Notes: generated by a model from the sequence alone, not told the origin. Positions 15,501 through 23,102 are shown, counted from the first letter of the stretch. The stretch is 43,880 nucleotides of DNA from Oerskovia enterophila (GCF_001692445.1 NZ_MAQA01000040.1:1-43880); one strand, 5' to 3'. Numbers and translations: made by a program.

Positions 15501-15788
15501 TTCAAGTCGTACTTCGCGACCACCGAGCAGTATTGCGACTACCTGGTGCGCCTGCGCATCTCCACCACACCCAACCCTGCGCCGACCCCGGCGCAGATCG
15601 CGAAGCACACCCCGTCCCTGGACGACTACATGAACGACGAGCGCCCGCCCTCGCGCCTGGACTCCGGCGGCTTCGGGGCGGGCGACGGCCGGGACTCACC
15701 GGACGTCCGGCTGCACGGGGCCGCGGCTGCCGCGCACCAGCTCGCGGTCGAGGCCGCGGAGGCCAAGCGAGGCGAGCAGGCGAAGTGA
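12585..15788 (+). CDS. FtsK/SpoIIIE-type DNA translocase interrupted by an intein
   Basis: The precursor has 1067 residues; the spliced product would be 572. The P-loop is split: GTAGAGK ends at residue 256 and the other half, TVAINALIAG, begins at 752, so excision restores GTAGAGKT. Walker B follows as ILIVLDEV (near base 15,100), then a segment IIATQMAQ typical of FtsK/HerA pumps, and a C-terminal tail rich in Asp, Ser and Ala. The N-terminal 250 residues have no membrane helices, unlike chromosomal FtsK. That fits a mobile-element transfer or partition ATPase of the actinomycete TraB/FtsK type (family knowledge); the precise role is inferred. The GTG start has GGAGG 7 nt upstream. A small terminated transcript ends just before the gene. 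Confidence 0.88.
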   Translation: MAIERMTADLPGGFDPSKHAQALVAMVVAKHGEGWELESIDPADSTATLTRQVALTEVTAAQPTSRKKSAPMKQVNLPRGTKPSDGDEISARFEDQHPGFYLTSFEPFLGRAELTKLSDEVARCRGALALALSVKPWEVQVGERPDGGFHVALPHTYVPSKHNDKMDEVATVVVGQEGWYVDIDTRALTAEIIPSDPPTFPAVIPYPFTAPKSEKAYWEIPVGRELGHNGAEGEDLVLDFDATPGALIVGTAGAGKAQPLDTPIPVPVSDRFPDGWATMGTLELGDQVFTGGGEVALVDYLSPISEREVLIVKFSDGQEVEADAEHMWVVSDVASRIAHGARGVNKRAATRERLSERLDRISLLAEDACKVAAGASPQALGRMFGLNEQKVRVIAQNAGLPFILASGSGSARIYPVDEFALAYRDHETAKTNGQSARARRLPETRIVTTTELLAEQTGAGERNEFAVRVAPAIDTKEADLPIDPYLLGAWLGDGTARNGGVTVGDADLVEMRALLSQAWGPSRVRVETRGGSSAVSLHFGRPDVTACLNGHYDWVPVEGHSPYCRTCRVTRSSSTRFARNATFSMHLRDAGLYRNKHIPALYLRASREQRLALLQGLMDTDGTVNKAGQCEFAVCDERLARHALQLVRSLGIKASITMNDAALTEPDPTRPGSKRRRVVGVRHRVKFTTDEVVFRLPRKRARLHSKGSMRPTSRWNYVVGVERVGVKEVRCLRVNHPEHTYLTGEFIPTHNTVAINALIAGALARGWELCLGDVPHKALDFTWAKNYCRPGGWGCDSPEATLTMLKLVYQEKDVRSALLAKHGAQKLQDLPEHVRPKPILIVLDEVTGMFALEPVPKGVPKDHPLVQEPLAKNLIIQSTVATVAKIPAELRFVGIRVIIATQMAQQNTGIGVPLKTNLANRMLLGANPNEQARGHAFLDPRSAPLVPDNIKADRAASRGVGVAEFEGRPASVFKSYFATTEQYCDYLVRLRISTTPNPAPTPAQIAKHTPSLDDYMNDERPPSRLDSGGFGAGDGRDSPDVRLHGAAAAAHQLAVEAAEAKRGEQAK
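13353..14837 (+). other. Class 3-type intein with LAGLIDADG endonuclease, inserted in the FtsK P-loop
   Basis: The intein spans 495 residues (257-751). It begins with Ala, not Cys/Ser, in AQPLDTPIPVP, and ends FIPTHN followed by Thr752. The residues defining class 3 inteins are present: Trp328 in the block B HMWV, Cys731 in VRCLRV (block F) and Thr749 in THN (block G). A LAGLIDADG homing endonuclease is visible: LLGAWLGDG (about residue 485) and LLQGLMDTDG (about 613). Between them lies a Cys/His cluster (C-x3-H ... C-x2-C, near residues 546-566) that may bind zinc. The nearest point of insertion is directly after the P-loop lysine, the most conserved position of the host gene, as is usual for inteins. 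Confidence 0.9.
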
Positions 15789-15941
15789 CAAACCCCCGCA
15801 TTGGGGTCGACCAAACCGCGAGCGAACTGAGACACTCGTCTTGATCCGGCCGGGGTGCCGGCAGGACCACGTGCTGGGCTGGGGCGCCGCGTTTGTCGTG
15901 GACACGGTGCCCTTCCCCTTGCCCGCTGTGAGGCCCGTTGC

Positions 15942-15956
15942 CGCATAGGTGCGGGC
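15942..15956 (+). promoter_or_regulatory. CATAGG leaderless promoter, site 4
   Basis: CCGCATAGG ends at 15949, exactly 7 nt before the ATG at 15957. No ribosome site is otherwise apparent. Confidence 0.6.
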
Positions 15957-16775
15957 ATGAACCTTGCACCGGACCCGACTCGCCCCGCCGTACGTGCCCG
16001 ACCCGTCATCGGCGTCGGATGGCTGGCCCGCGCCGGCAAGGACTCGGTCGCCTCCATCCTCGTGCGCGACTTCGGGTTCTCCCGGTACGCGTTCGCCGAC
16101 CAGATGAAGGAAGCCCTGGCCGGCCTGGACCCGTTCCTGGACGGGACCACGACGGTCTCTACCGCGGGCGGGATCGACGTGGCCTCCCGCGGGCGCACCA
16201 CCGGCGCCGAGGTCGAACGGCTGCGCGAGTCGCTCTCGACGCTGGTGCTGCCTGACTGGCTCGGGTTCCCCGACGTCGACGCCGCGACCGTCGACGCCAT
16301 CATCACGTCGCTGGACCCGCGCCTGGACGGCACCTCGACCCTCTCGGACCGGATCGACGCCGACGGGTGGGAGGGTGCCAAGAAGCACCGCGTCTACGCC
16401 AGCGAGGTCCGCGGTCTCATGCAGCGCTTCGGGACGGACGCGATCCGCGGACACCTCGGGGATGACGTGTGGGTCCGGGCGCTGGAACGCGCACTGGTCC
16501 AGGACGAGTCCCTCGGCGGGGTGTACCCGGTCGTGATCTCGGACGTGCGTGCGCGGGTCGAGGCCCAGTGGGTCCACGCCCAGGCAGGCACTGTGTGGGA
16601 GGTGCGCCGTCCCGGCATCGTCGCGGTCAACGCCCACTCCTCCGAGTTCGGTCTGCCGAGCTCGATGGTCGACGGCGTGATCGAGAACTCGGGCACCCTC
16701 GACGACCTGGCCCAGACCGTCGCGACCCTGGTCAACGCGACCTTCGGTGCCTCCCCCGCTCGCGCCGCGGCCTGA
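15957..16775 (+). CDS. Deoxynucleoside monophosphate kinase-like protein
   Basis: The protein has 272 residues. The opening VIGVGWLARAGKDSVASIL is a P-loop of the form G-x5-GKDS followed by FADQMKEAL, the pattern of phage T4 gp1-type dNMP kinases (FADxxK after the first strand). A later VVISDVRARVEAQWV segment matches the family's D-V-R motif and is followed by VWEVRRPG. These enzymes phosphorylate dNMPs to dNDPs with ATP. The protein is longer than a minimal kinase because of an insertion around residues 75-135. The start is fixed by the CATAGG spacing; the frame is open further upstream but without a ribosome site. Cytosolic; would support element replication (inference). Confidence 0.78.
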   Translation: MNLAPDPTRPAVRARPVIGVGWLARAGKDSVASILVRDFGFSRYAFADQMKEALAGLDPFLDGTTTVSTAGGIDVASRGRTTGAEVERLRESLSTLVLPDWLGFPDVDAATVDAIITSLDPRLDGTSTLSDRIDADGWEGAKKHRVYASEVRGLMQRFGTDAIRGHLGDDVWVRALERALVQDESLGGVYPVVISDVRARVEAQWVHAQAGTVWEVRRPGIVAVNAHSSEFGLPSSMVDGVIENSGTLDDLAQTVATLVNATFGASPARAAA

Positions 16776-16814
16776 GCGCACACCACCCCCGAACCTCACC
16801 GCACAGGAGCGATC

Positions 16815-17327
16815 ATGCAGATCACCTTCGACCCCGCCCAGTCCGCAGCCCCTGCACGTCCCAGCGGCGGCGCCTGGCCCTTCAGCCTGGTCACCGCGAC
16901 CACCACCATCGTGGCCGAGTCCATCACCGAGCTCGTCGCGCACCTGGTCGGCGAGACGTACGTCGGGCTCGACGACGACCAGGCGCTGCTGGCCCGCTAC
17001 GACGCGGCCTGCACGATCGCGGGCATGACCCAGGCGCTGTACTGCGAGACCGCGCTGGACCCCGCGGCCGAGACCGAGGAGACCCTGACGCCCCTACTCA
17101 GCGACCGCGGCCAGGGCGCCGTCGAGTTGCAGTGGCCGTGGACCCACGAGATCCCGCTGGTGCTGGTGCGGACCGACTACGAGCCGTTCACCGAGACGAG
17201 CGCCCCCGGGGGCAACGTCGTCTTCGTCGACCCGTCGCATGAGCGCGTGTTCCTGGAGTCGCTGGACCGCTTCGGCTTCGTCTCGTTCCTGGTCCACCAG
17301 CCACTTAGCAAGGGGTTCAGCGGGTGA
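16815..17327 (+). CDS. Hypothetical protein
   Basis: The protein has 170 residues (MQITFDPAQSAAPARPSGG ...), with the ATG preceded by AGGAGC at good spacing. It is mixed alpha/beta with an acidic middle and an aromatic C-terminal half (VELQWPWTHEIPLVLVRTDY, NVVFVDPSHERVFLESLDRFGF). There is no signal peptide, membrane helix or recognised motif. It lies 39 nt downstream of the dNMP kinase and is probably transcribed with it from the CATAGG promoter at 15944. Function unknown. Confidence 0.72.
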   Translation: MQITFDPAQSAAPARPSGGAWPFSLVTATTTIVAESITELVAHLVGETYVGLDDDQALLARYDAACTIAGMTQALYCETALDPAAETEETLTPLLSDRGQGAVELQWPWTHEIPLVLVRTDYEPFTETSAPGGNVVFVDPSHERVFLESLDRFGFVSFLVHQPLSKGFSG

Positions 17328-17331
17328 CTTT

Positions 17332-17359
17332 GGGACGTTCCCAGCAGGTTCACCCACGA
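17332..17359 (+). promoter_or_regulatory. Candidate ECF-like promoter, GGGAC-N17-CCACGA
   Basis: GGGAC 17332-17336 and CCACGA 17354-17359 are separated by 17 nt, as at 229 and 24795. The predicted start near 17366 leaves a leader of about 54 nt before the ATG at 17420. Confidence 0.5.
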
Positions 17360-17419
17360 ACTATGCATGCAGACGAGGAGTCCGCAAAGAGACTGACTAC
17401 AACTCACGAGGAGCACACC

Positions 17420-18448
17420 ATGAGCACGGACACTGACACGACCGAGACCGTCGAGCTTTCAGCCGTCGCGGCCAAGCCCCGCCGGCGCACGCGCGCCTTC
17501 ATCGCGATCGGCGTCGCGGCGACCCTCATCGCGGGCGGATTCACCATCACCCAGGTGGCCAGCGCCCGTGAGGCTGCCGCCGTCGAGTTCGCGCAGGCCG
17601 AGAAGACCTACGACGAGCTGGCTTCGGTCGCCTCGGCCCAGGTCCGCACCGCCGAGCGCTTCGGAGTCGACACCTCAGCGGTGACCAAGCTCCTGGCGCA
17701 GGGCTCCTCGCTGGACGCGACGGCCGAGTTTCGCGCTGCGATCACCGCCCTGACAGCAGCTCGTTCTGCGCTGGCGACCGAGATCGGCCTGGCCCGTGTC
17801 GAAGCCTCCGCGCTGGCGGAGGCTGTGGCTGCCCACCAGGGCGCCAAGGCTGAGCTGGACGCCCTGATCGCCTCGGCCCAGGGTGCGCTCGACGGTGCGC
17901 CGAACGCTGAGGCGGGCCTTCGTGACGCGCTGGCGGCGGGGATCACCGCAGCCTCGCAGGCGTCCGCTGTCGAGGTCGCCGGCGTCTCCACCGACGTCGG
18001 CGCCCAGAGCGCGGCCATCGTGGCGGCGCGTGACGCGCTCGCTCCCCTGGTCGAGCCGGTGACCGCATCGCAGGGTGCGTGGCAGGCGGCGGAGGACCAG
18101 CGGGTCGCGGCCGAGCAGGCTGCGGCAGCTGAGCAGGAGGCGGCTCGTCAGCGGGCGGCCGCCTCGACCGGTGGCTCCACCGCGAAGTCGGGCACCAGCA
18201 CCAAGTCGGGTACGACCGGTGGCTCGACAGCGAAGTCAGGCGGCAGCGGCACCAAGTCCGGTACGTCCGGCGGTACGTCCGGCGGTACGTCGAGCGGGTC
18301 GGGTTCGGGTACGAAGAAGCCGACCGTGCCGGTCACCCCGCCCAAGGGCGGCGGCAGCACCGGTGGTGGAAGCAGCGGTGGTGGCGGCGACATCAGCGTC
18401 GACACCTGCTTCGGCGGTGGCGGCTCGGGCGACTCCAACCAGTGCTGA
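17420..18448 (+). CDS. Membrane-anchored Ala-rich coiled-coil protein with Gly/Ser/Thr-rich tail
   Basis: The protein has 342 residues, with the ATG preceded by GAGGAG. A basic cytoplasmic N-terminus (KPRRRTR) precedes one membrane helix (FIAIGVAATLIAGGFTITQV, about residues 32-51). A long Ala/Glu-rich helical region follows to about 255, then a low-complexity region of repeated G-S-T-A-K-S-G and T-S-G-G units, and a Cys-containing end (DTCFGG ... DSNQC). This design (anchor, stalk, flexible tail) suits an extracellular spacer or wall-spanning protein. The repeated GGTACGT-type codons in the tail are a likely site of length variation. It sits directly upstream of the thioester adhesin and ends at a strong terminator. 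Confidence 0.8.
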   Translation: MSTDTDTTETVELSAVAAKPRRRTRAFIAIGVAATLIAGGFTITQVASAREAAAVEFAQAEKTYDELASVASAQVRTAERFGVDTSAVTKLLAQGSSLDATAEFRAAITALTAARSALATEIGLARVEASALAEAVAAHQGAKAELDALIASAQGALDGAPNAEAGLRDALAAGITAASQASAVEVAGVSTDVGAQSAAIVAARDALAPLVEPVTASQGAWQAAEDQRVAAEQAAAAEQEAARQRAAASTGGSTAKSGTSTKSGTTGGSTAKSGGSGTKSGTSGGTSGGTSSGSGSGTKKPTVPVTPPKGGGSTGGGSSGGGGDISVDTCFGGGGSGDSNQC

Positions 18449-18500
18449 CCACCTGAGCTGCGCGACGGCCAACCGGCCGCACACCCGCTAGGCACGAGCA

Positions 18501-18543
18501 ACGAGACGGCCCGGACCTCCACAGGTTCGGGCCTTCTCTCGTG
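18501..18543 (+). terminator. Intrinsic terminator after the 17420 gene
   Basis: The nested stem consists of ACGAGA with TCTCGT on the outside, GGCCCG with CGGGCC inside, and ACCT with AGGT around a CCAC loop. It has no long U-tract, as is common in actinobacteria. Confidence 0.75.
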
Positions 18544-18570
18544 CCCGCCCGAAATCAGGTGTTCGAGGTT

Positions 18571-18640
18571 TCTGCGCATAGGTGCCGGGGAGGGACCGTG
18601 TGGCCTCCGCTCGTGCTCAAGCACGTGAGCCACATGCCCC
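18571..18640 (+). promoter_or_regulatory. CATAGG promoter plus hairpin leader, first tandem copy (site 5)
   Basis: CTGCGCATAGG (CATAGG 18577-18582) is followed by AGGGACC, CCGCTCGTGC and a CGTGC-TCAA-GCACG hairpin. The block is an imperfect duplicate of 18728-18795, 157 bp downstream. No start codon stands at the leaderless spacing, so its transcript probably reads on through the second copy. Confidence 0.5.
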
Positions 18641-18727
18641 CCGGGCCGTGGTTGGTCTCGGTGCGCGGGTTGCGTCCACCGCCCGCTCACAGGTTCACCC
18701 GGTCTCCGGCCGGGAGCTGCCCGGTTT

Positions 18728-18795
18728 TCTCCGCATAGGGGATGGGTAGGGACCTCGCGGCTTCCGCTCGTGCAACGGCACGAAGGTCGCGCCCC
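18728..18795 (+). promoter_or_regulatory. CATAGG promoter plus hairpin leader, second tandem copy (site 6)
   Basis: CTCCGCATAGG (CATAGG 18734-18739) is followed by the same AGGGACC and CCGCTCGTGC elements and a CGTGC-AACG-GCACG hairpin. The stem is identical to the first copy while the loop differs, which favours a selected RNA structure. The adhesin ATG follows at 18817 with its own AGAAGGA ribosome site, giving a leader of about 70 nt. Confidence 0.55.
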
Positions 18796-18816
18796 GGACC
18801 CAGGAAGAAGGAATCC

Positions 18817-21591
18817 ATGTCTGAGAGGACCGCAAGGCCGCGTGGCGGCCCCGAGAAGCGCCGCCGCGGGGAGAAGATCCTCGCCGGTGTGACGGCAAGC
18901 ACCCTGCTCGGTACTGGCCTGATCGCGGGCCTGGTACCTACGGCTGCTGCTGGCCCAGGTGGAGGCATCAACATCGACCTTCCCTACACGAGCAACCAGG
19001 CCGTCCTCGGTCAGGCCTGGGCTCCGGAGGGCACCCCCGCCGGCACGGCCGTCTACTGCATCCAGGTGACGGAGTACAACCAGCCTGGTGCCGGTGGCGC
19101 GGGCACGATCGGTGCCACCGAGAGCGTCGAGCACCCGACGATGGCGTTCATCTACGCCAACTTCTCGGGCTCCGCTGACCAGGTCACGCAGGCCGCGATC
19201 AGCTACCTCACGCACACGACGTTCGAGCGTGACGGGGCGTACTACGGCGGTGCCGCGAACGCAAAGGCGCAGATCGAGGCGAACACCCCGCAGAACATCA
19301 AGGACCGTGCGGCCGAGCTCGTGGACTCCGCGACCAAGTTCGGCGGCCCGTACACGATGACGGACGCCAGCACCTCGACGGACGACCGCCGCGTGGGCGC
19401 CGTCAACAACGTCGGCGTGCGCGGAGCGTCCGGCAACACGTACATCCCCGGCCTGGACCTGACGGTCACGATGACCGGCCCGGCCGTCTTCGACACCAAC
19501 GGCAACGGCTTCCCCGACGCGGGCGAGACCAACGTCTGGACCGGCAAGAGCACCGATGGCCCACAGTCCCTCCAGTGGGTCTCCACCGGCAACGGTGACG
19601 TCCGGTGGCAGCAGCGCTCCACGGGCTCGCTCCCCAAGACGGTGCTCCTGGCTGCGGCCGGCGCTGGACGTCAGGACGTGGCGTTCCTCGGTCCCCACGA
19701 CCCGTTCTCCATCGTCAGCCCGGAGAAGACCTTCTCGGTCATCTACGACTTCACGCCGACCATCTCCAGCCTCGTCCCGAACAAGTTCACGCCCCGCGGC
19801 ACCGCGCTCACGGACACCGTGACCGTCGGCGCACAGGCGCCGGACCCGTGGATCACTCACGACAGCGCGAAGACCGACCCGGTCGACGTCACCGTCGAGG
19901 GCACGCTCTACGGCCCGTTCACCGAGCCGCAGGATGCCTCGGACGAGGTCCCTGCCGGGGCTCCCGTCGTTGCGACGCGCACCCTGACGTTCGACGGTGC
20001 TGGCACCCAGACCGTCGGCGAGGACATCAACGCCGACGACTCGGGCTACTACACCTGGGTCTGGACCTACGCCCGCGCGAACCAGACGACTGCCGACCAG
20101 CAGTTCCTGCGTCCCGGCAACCAGCCGGGCGGCGCGGACTTCATCACCGACGGGTTCTTCACCGAGGGTGAGGTCATCGTGGGCCAGATGGAGGTCGAGC
20201 TCGCATCCGAGCGCGACAACCAGTTCGTCCTGCCCGACTCCGCCAAGGGCACTCCGATGCTCGCGGCCCAGGCTGACCCGTGGGGTGGCCTCGGCGACTC
20301 CTTGACCGTCACCCTCCCCGAGGGCCAGGTCTGGCTGAAGAACGAGCTCGGCGACCCCGTCGAGTTCCACGCTGACGGCACCCTGTACGGTCCGTTCGAC
20401 GTCCCGACCGCTCCCGGTGAGACCCCCGCCGGCGCACCCGTCGTCGCGACGGAGCGCCTGTCGTTCACCGAGCCCGGCACCAAGCACACCCAGGCCGAGC
20501 ATCAGGCGTTCGCCGAGGGCTTCTACACCTGGGTCTGGACGATCGACAAGGACGCTCAGGACCCCGAGGACAAGGACTTCCTCAAGGAGTCCGTCTCGGA
20601 CATGTTCATGACCGAGCTGGAGACCACCTCGGCCCTGCACACCCTGGAGCACTCCTCGCTCTCGCGTGAGTACAACGTCCACATCGGTGGGCGCGCCTTC
20701 GACACCGTCGACATCGACGGCTTCCCCGCAACCCACACCGAGTTCGAGGGTGAGGGCGGCTGGATCGCCGACGTCGACACCGCCACGGTGAAGGTCTACG
20801 GTCCGTTCGCGGACGAGTTGGTCTTCGACTCGGCTGAGGTGCCTGCTGGCGCCCCGGTCCTGACCGAGCAGGTCATCGACGCCGTCGACGGCACGTTCCG
20901 CATCGGGTGGGGCGAGGGCAACGAGGTCATCCCGACCAAGCCTGGCTACTACGTGTTCGTCTATGAGTTCGAGGGCGACGCCCGCGTGCAGGCGTTCAGC
21001 TCGCCGTTCAACGACGAGATGGAGCGCTTCTTCGTCCCGGGTACGCCCGTGACGCCGGAGGTCCCCAGGACTCCTGAAGAGGTCAAGGTCGTCACGCAGG
21101 CCACCCCCGAGGTCAAGGTCGGCGAGAACTTCGACGACACCGCCAAGGTCACCGGCGACGTCCCCGAGGGCGCCGAGCTCGTCTTCCGCGCCTACGGCCC
21201 CCAGGAGTCGGGCGCGACCCCGGTCTGCACCGGCGAGCCGGTGTTCACCTCCGCGGAGATCCCGGTCACCGGTGAGGGCGACTACAAGTCGGGCACGACC
21301 AAGGTCGACTCGGTCGGCAAGGTCTACTGGGTCGAGACCCTGTACGACGAGTCCGGCGAGGTCCTGCACGAGGGCGAGTGCGGTCTGCCGAACGAGACGA
21401 CGAACGTCGTCGACGGCGGCGGCAACCAGGCTGCGAACACGACCGGCGCGAAGGACCTGGCCAAGACCGGTACCCAGGCGGGTATCGTCGCGGCCCTGGC
21501 CCTGGCGCTGACCGCTGGCGGCATCGCACTGGCCGTCGCTTCCAAGCGTCGCCGCGCGGCGGCTTCTGCCGGTAGCGACCTGGAGGCGTGA
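18817..21591 (+). CDS. Sortase-anchored thioester adhesin with repeated Ig-like domains
   Basis: The protein has 924 residues. The signal peptide is at 1-45 (basic KRRRGEK, then hydrophobic to PTAAA). The N-terminal domain resembles a thioester domain: Cys81 in AVYCIQ and Gln125 in VTQAAISYLTH are the pair that forms an internal Cys-Gln bond in such adhesins and binds host or surface amines covalently (family knowledge). Three or four related Ig-like repeats follow, marked by LYGPF..VPAGAPVVA and YYTWVWTY-type strands (near 365, 525, 670 and 790). The C-terminus is a sorting signal: LAKTGT, hydrophobic helix, then KRRR, the LAxTG class used by actinobacterial sortase E. Transcribed from tandem CATAGG promoters. 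The presence of such an adhesin on a mobile element suggests mating or surface contact (inference). Confidence 0.88.
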   Translation: MSERTARPRGGPEKRRRGEKILAGVTASTLLGTGLIAGLVPTAAAGPGGGINIDLPYTSNQAVLGQAWAPEGTPAGTAVYCIQVTEYNQPGAGGAGTIGATESVEHPTMAFIYANFSGSADQVTQAAISYLTHTTFERDGAYYGGAANAKAQIEANTPQNIKDRAAELVDSATKFGGPYTMTDASTSTDDRRVGAVNNVGVRGASGNTYIPGLDLTVTMTGPAVFDTNGNGFPDAGETNVWTGKSTDGPQSLQWVSTGNGDVRWQQRSTGSLPKTVLLAAAGAGRQDVAFLGPHDPFSIVSPEKTFSVIYDFTPTISSLVPNKFTPRGTALTDTVTVGAQAPDPWITHDSAKTDPVDVTVEGTLYGPFTEPQDASDEVPAGAPVVATRTLTFDGAGTQTVGEDINADDSGYYTWVWTYARANQTTADQQFLRPGNQPGGADFITDGFFTEGEVIVGQMEVELASERDNQFVLPDSAKGTPMLAAQADPWGGLGDSLTVTLPEGQVWLKNELGDPVEFHADGTLYGPFDVPTAPGETPAGAPVVATERLSFTEPGTKHTQAEHQAFAEGFYTWVWTIDKDAQDPEDKDFLKESVSDMFMTELETTSALHTLEHSSLSREYNVHIGGRAFDTVDIDGFPATHTEFEGEGGWIADVDTATVKVYGPFADELVFDSAEVPAGAPVLTEQVIDAVDGTFRIGWGEGNEVIPTKPGYYVFVYEFEGDARVQAFSSPFNDEMERFFVPGTPVTPEVPRTPEEVKVVTQATPEVKVGENFDDTAKVTGDVPEGAELVFRAYGPQESGATPVCTGEPVFTSAEIPVTGEGDYKSGTTKVDSVGKVYWVETLYDESGEVLHEGECGLPNETTNVVDGGGNQAANTTGAKDLAKTGTQAGIVAALALALTAGGIALAVASKRRRAAASAGSDLEA

Positions 21592-21637
21592 GTCTCGTCA
21601 GGTAGGTGCCCGCAGGACTGGGGCGCCTGACCAAGAA

Positions 21638-21672
21638 CCGGGGTGCTGGGCCGAGATGGCCTGGCACCCCGG
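21638..21672 (+). terminator. Intrinsic terminator after the adhesin gene
   Basis: CCGGGGTGC at 21638-21646 pairs with GCACCCCGG ending at 21672. The stem continues through GGCC/GGCC pairing with two G-U pairs and a 5-nt loop, followed by CTCTTT. Confidence 0.75.
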
Positions 21673-21700
21673 CTCTTTGCGTACCCGGGCCCGCGTTCAG

Positions 21701-21715
21701 CGCATAGGTGAGTGC
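21701..21715 (+). promoter_or_regulatory. CATAGG leaderless promoter, site 7
   Basis: CGCATAGG ends at 21708, exactly 7 nt before the ATG at 21716. Confidence 0.65.
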
Positions 21716-23050
21716 ATGAGCCCGAAGGCGCGAGAGTTCACCATGCCCGCTGACGCGGCGGTCGACCTGAGCACGCCACAAGCAGCTCAGGCCGAGACCG
21801 TCCCTGCCCCCACCACCCGGGCAGAGGCCAAGGCCCGTCAGGCCCAGGCGCAGACCGCGGTCCGGCGACGCCCACAGGTGCGCAGGTCCGCGTCGGGGCG
21901 CAGCCCGTCCCACCGTGCCCGCCGCTCGATCCCTGCGCGCCGCGGTGCGGCGTTCGGGGTGAGCCTAGTCATGGTCACCACGCTGGTCGGCGGCGGCTCC
22001 GTGGCCACGCTGGCCGGGGGCGAGGGCTCCCCGAACCCCACGCCGCTCGCGGCGACCCTGGTGCTCGGGGAGGATGCCGCCCAGGGGCAGGCTGACCGCG
22101 ACGAGCGGGTCTGGCTCGATGAGCAGGACCGGGTCGTGGACGCTGCGCAGTCGGTGGCGGTGCGCGGGCAGGCCCTGCGGACCGAGCAGGAGGTGCGCTC
22201 AGACCTTGCGGCACGTGTCGCCGCCGTCGAGTCCTCCGTCATGCAGGCCTCCGCCGCCGCAGACACCCCCGTCCCGCTGGCCCCAGCCTCCCAGGCAGCG
22301 ATCGTGGACGCCGTGGAGGTCGTGACCCCCGTGCAGGTGATCCCGGCCGACCCTGGGCCCCTGCACGACCAGGAACGCCTGGTGCAGGTCGCCGAGCAGG
22401 TCGTGGTCGCCTCGGTGGCCGTGGACGAGCTGCCGATCGAGGACGCGATCGCCGTCGTCGCCTCCATCGAGCTCGCCGAGACCGAACGGCTGGGCGCCGA
22501 GGTCGAGCTGCAACGCCTGGCCGAGGAGGAAGCGGCCCGGGTCGAGGCGGCACGCGTCGAAGCCGAACGGCTCCAGGCCCAGCGCGAGGCCGAGGCCAAG
22601 GCCAAGAAGGACGCGTCCGCCACCACGCCGGCCACAACCTCCCTCCCGACCATCTCGGGCGCCAACGGTCGCCTGAGCCCCAGCCAGCTGTGCCCGATCA
22701 GCTGGGCGCCGAGCTCGCAGATAGCCTGCGCCGCCAGCCAGAGCCTGGACTCGCTCAACGCAGCGTTCGTCGGCGCGTTCGGGCGCAACCTGACGATCTC
22801 CGGCGGATACCGATCCTTCTCCGAGCAGGTCTCGACCAAGGCCATCCGCGGCAAGTGGGCGGCGACCCCCGGCACCTCGAACCACGGCTGGGGTCTGGCC
22901 GTGGATCTCCGCGGCGGCATCAACTCCTTCTCGTCCCCCGAGTACCGGTGGATGAAGGCGAACGCTGCCCGGTTCGGGTTCGTCCACCCGGAGTGGGCCG
23001 AGCCCGGCGGGTCCCTGCCCGAGCCGTGGCACTGGGAGTTCGTGGGCTGA
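21716..23050 (+). CDS. Exported M15-family (VanY-like) D,D-carboxypeptidase / peptidoglycan peptidase
   Basis: The protein has 444 residues. A basic, Arg/Ala-rich N-terminus of about 80 residues precedes one membrane helix (GAAFGVSLVMVTTLVGGGSV). The middle to about 310 is Ala/Glu/Val-rich and probably coiled coil. The C-terminal 120 residues are an M15B domain: YRSFSEQ, then His390 and Asp397 in HGWGLAVDL, and His439 in EPWHWE are the zinc ligands and catalytic site of VanY/DacB-type enzymes. It should cut peptidoglycan stem peptides outside the membrane. In a mobile element this is the expected wall-opening enzyme for DNA transfer or secretion (inference). The start is fixed by CATAGG spacing. 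Confidence 0.87.
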   Translation: MSPKAREFTMPADAAVDLSTPQAAQAETVPAPTTRAEAKARQAQAQTAVRRRPQVRRSASGRSPSHRARRSIPARRGAAFGVSLVMVTTLVGGGSVATLAGGEGSPNPTPLAATLVLGEDAAQGQADRDERVWLDEQDRVVDAAQSVAVRGQALRTEQEVRSDLAARVAAVESSVMQASAAADTPVPLAPASQAAIVDAVEVVTPVQVIPADPGPLHDQERLVQVAEQVVVASVAVDELPIEDAIAVVASIELAETERLGAEVELQRLAEEEAARVEAARVEAERLQAQREAEAKAKKDASATTPATTSLPTISGANGRLSPSQLCPISWAPSSQIACAASQSLDSLNAAFVGAFGRNLTISGGYRSFSEQVSTKAIRGKWAATPGTSNHGWGLAVDLRGGINSFSSPEYRWMKANAARFGFVHPEWAEPGGSLPEPWHWEFVG

Positions 23051-23067
23051 GGTCGCCCGTTCGCCCT

Positions 23068-23102
23068 GGGACTTACCTGGAGCAGCGCCCCACTCTGAGG
23101 TC
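23068..23102 (+). promoter_or_regulatory. Candidate ECF-like promoter, GGGAC-N17-CCACTC
   Basis: GGGAC 23068-23072 and CCACTC 23090-23095 are 17 nt apart. CCACTC ends 7 nt before the ATG at 23103, the same leaderless geometry as the CATAGG sites. Confidence 0.5.

Noticed and set aside
18598-18738. Small GTG ORF between the two CATAGG copies before the adhesin
   Set aside because: Its stop codon is the TAG of the second CATAGG and its composition is not gene-like. The promoter-leader duplication explains the sequence better.
18148-21369. Open frame of 1073 codons on the minus strand under the adhesin gene
   Set aside because: It mirrors the codon pattern of the adhesin on the plus strand. 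The adhesin has a signal peptide, thioester residues and a sorting signal; the shadow has none.
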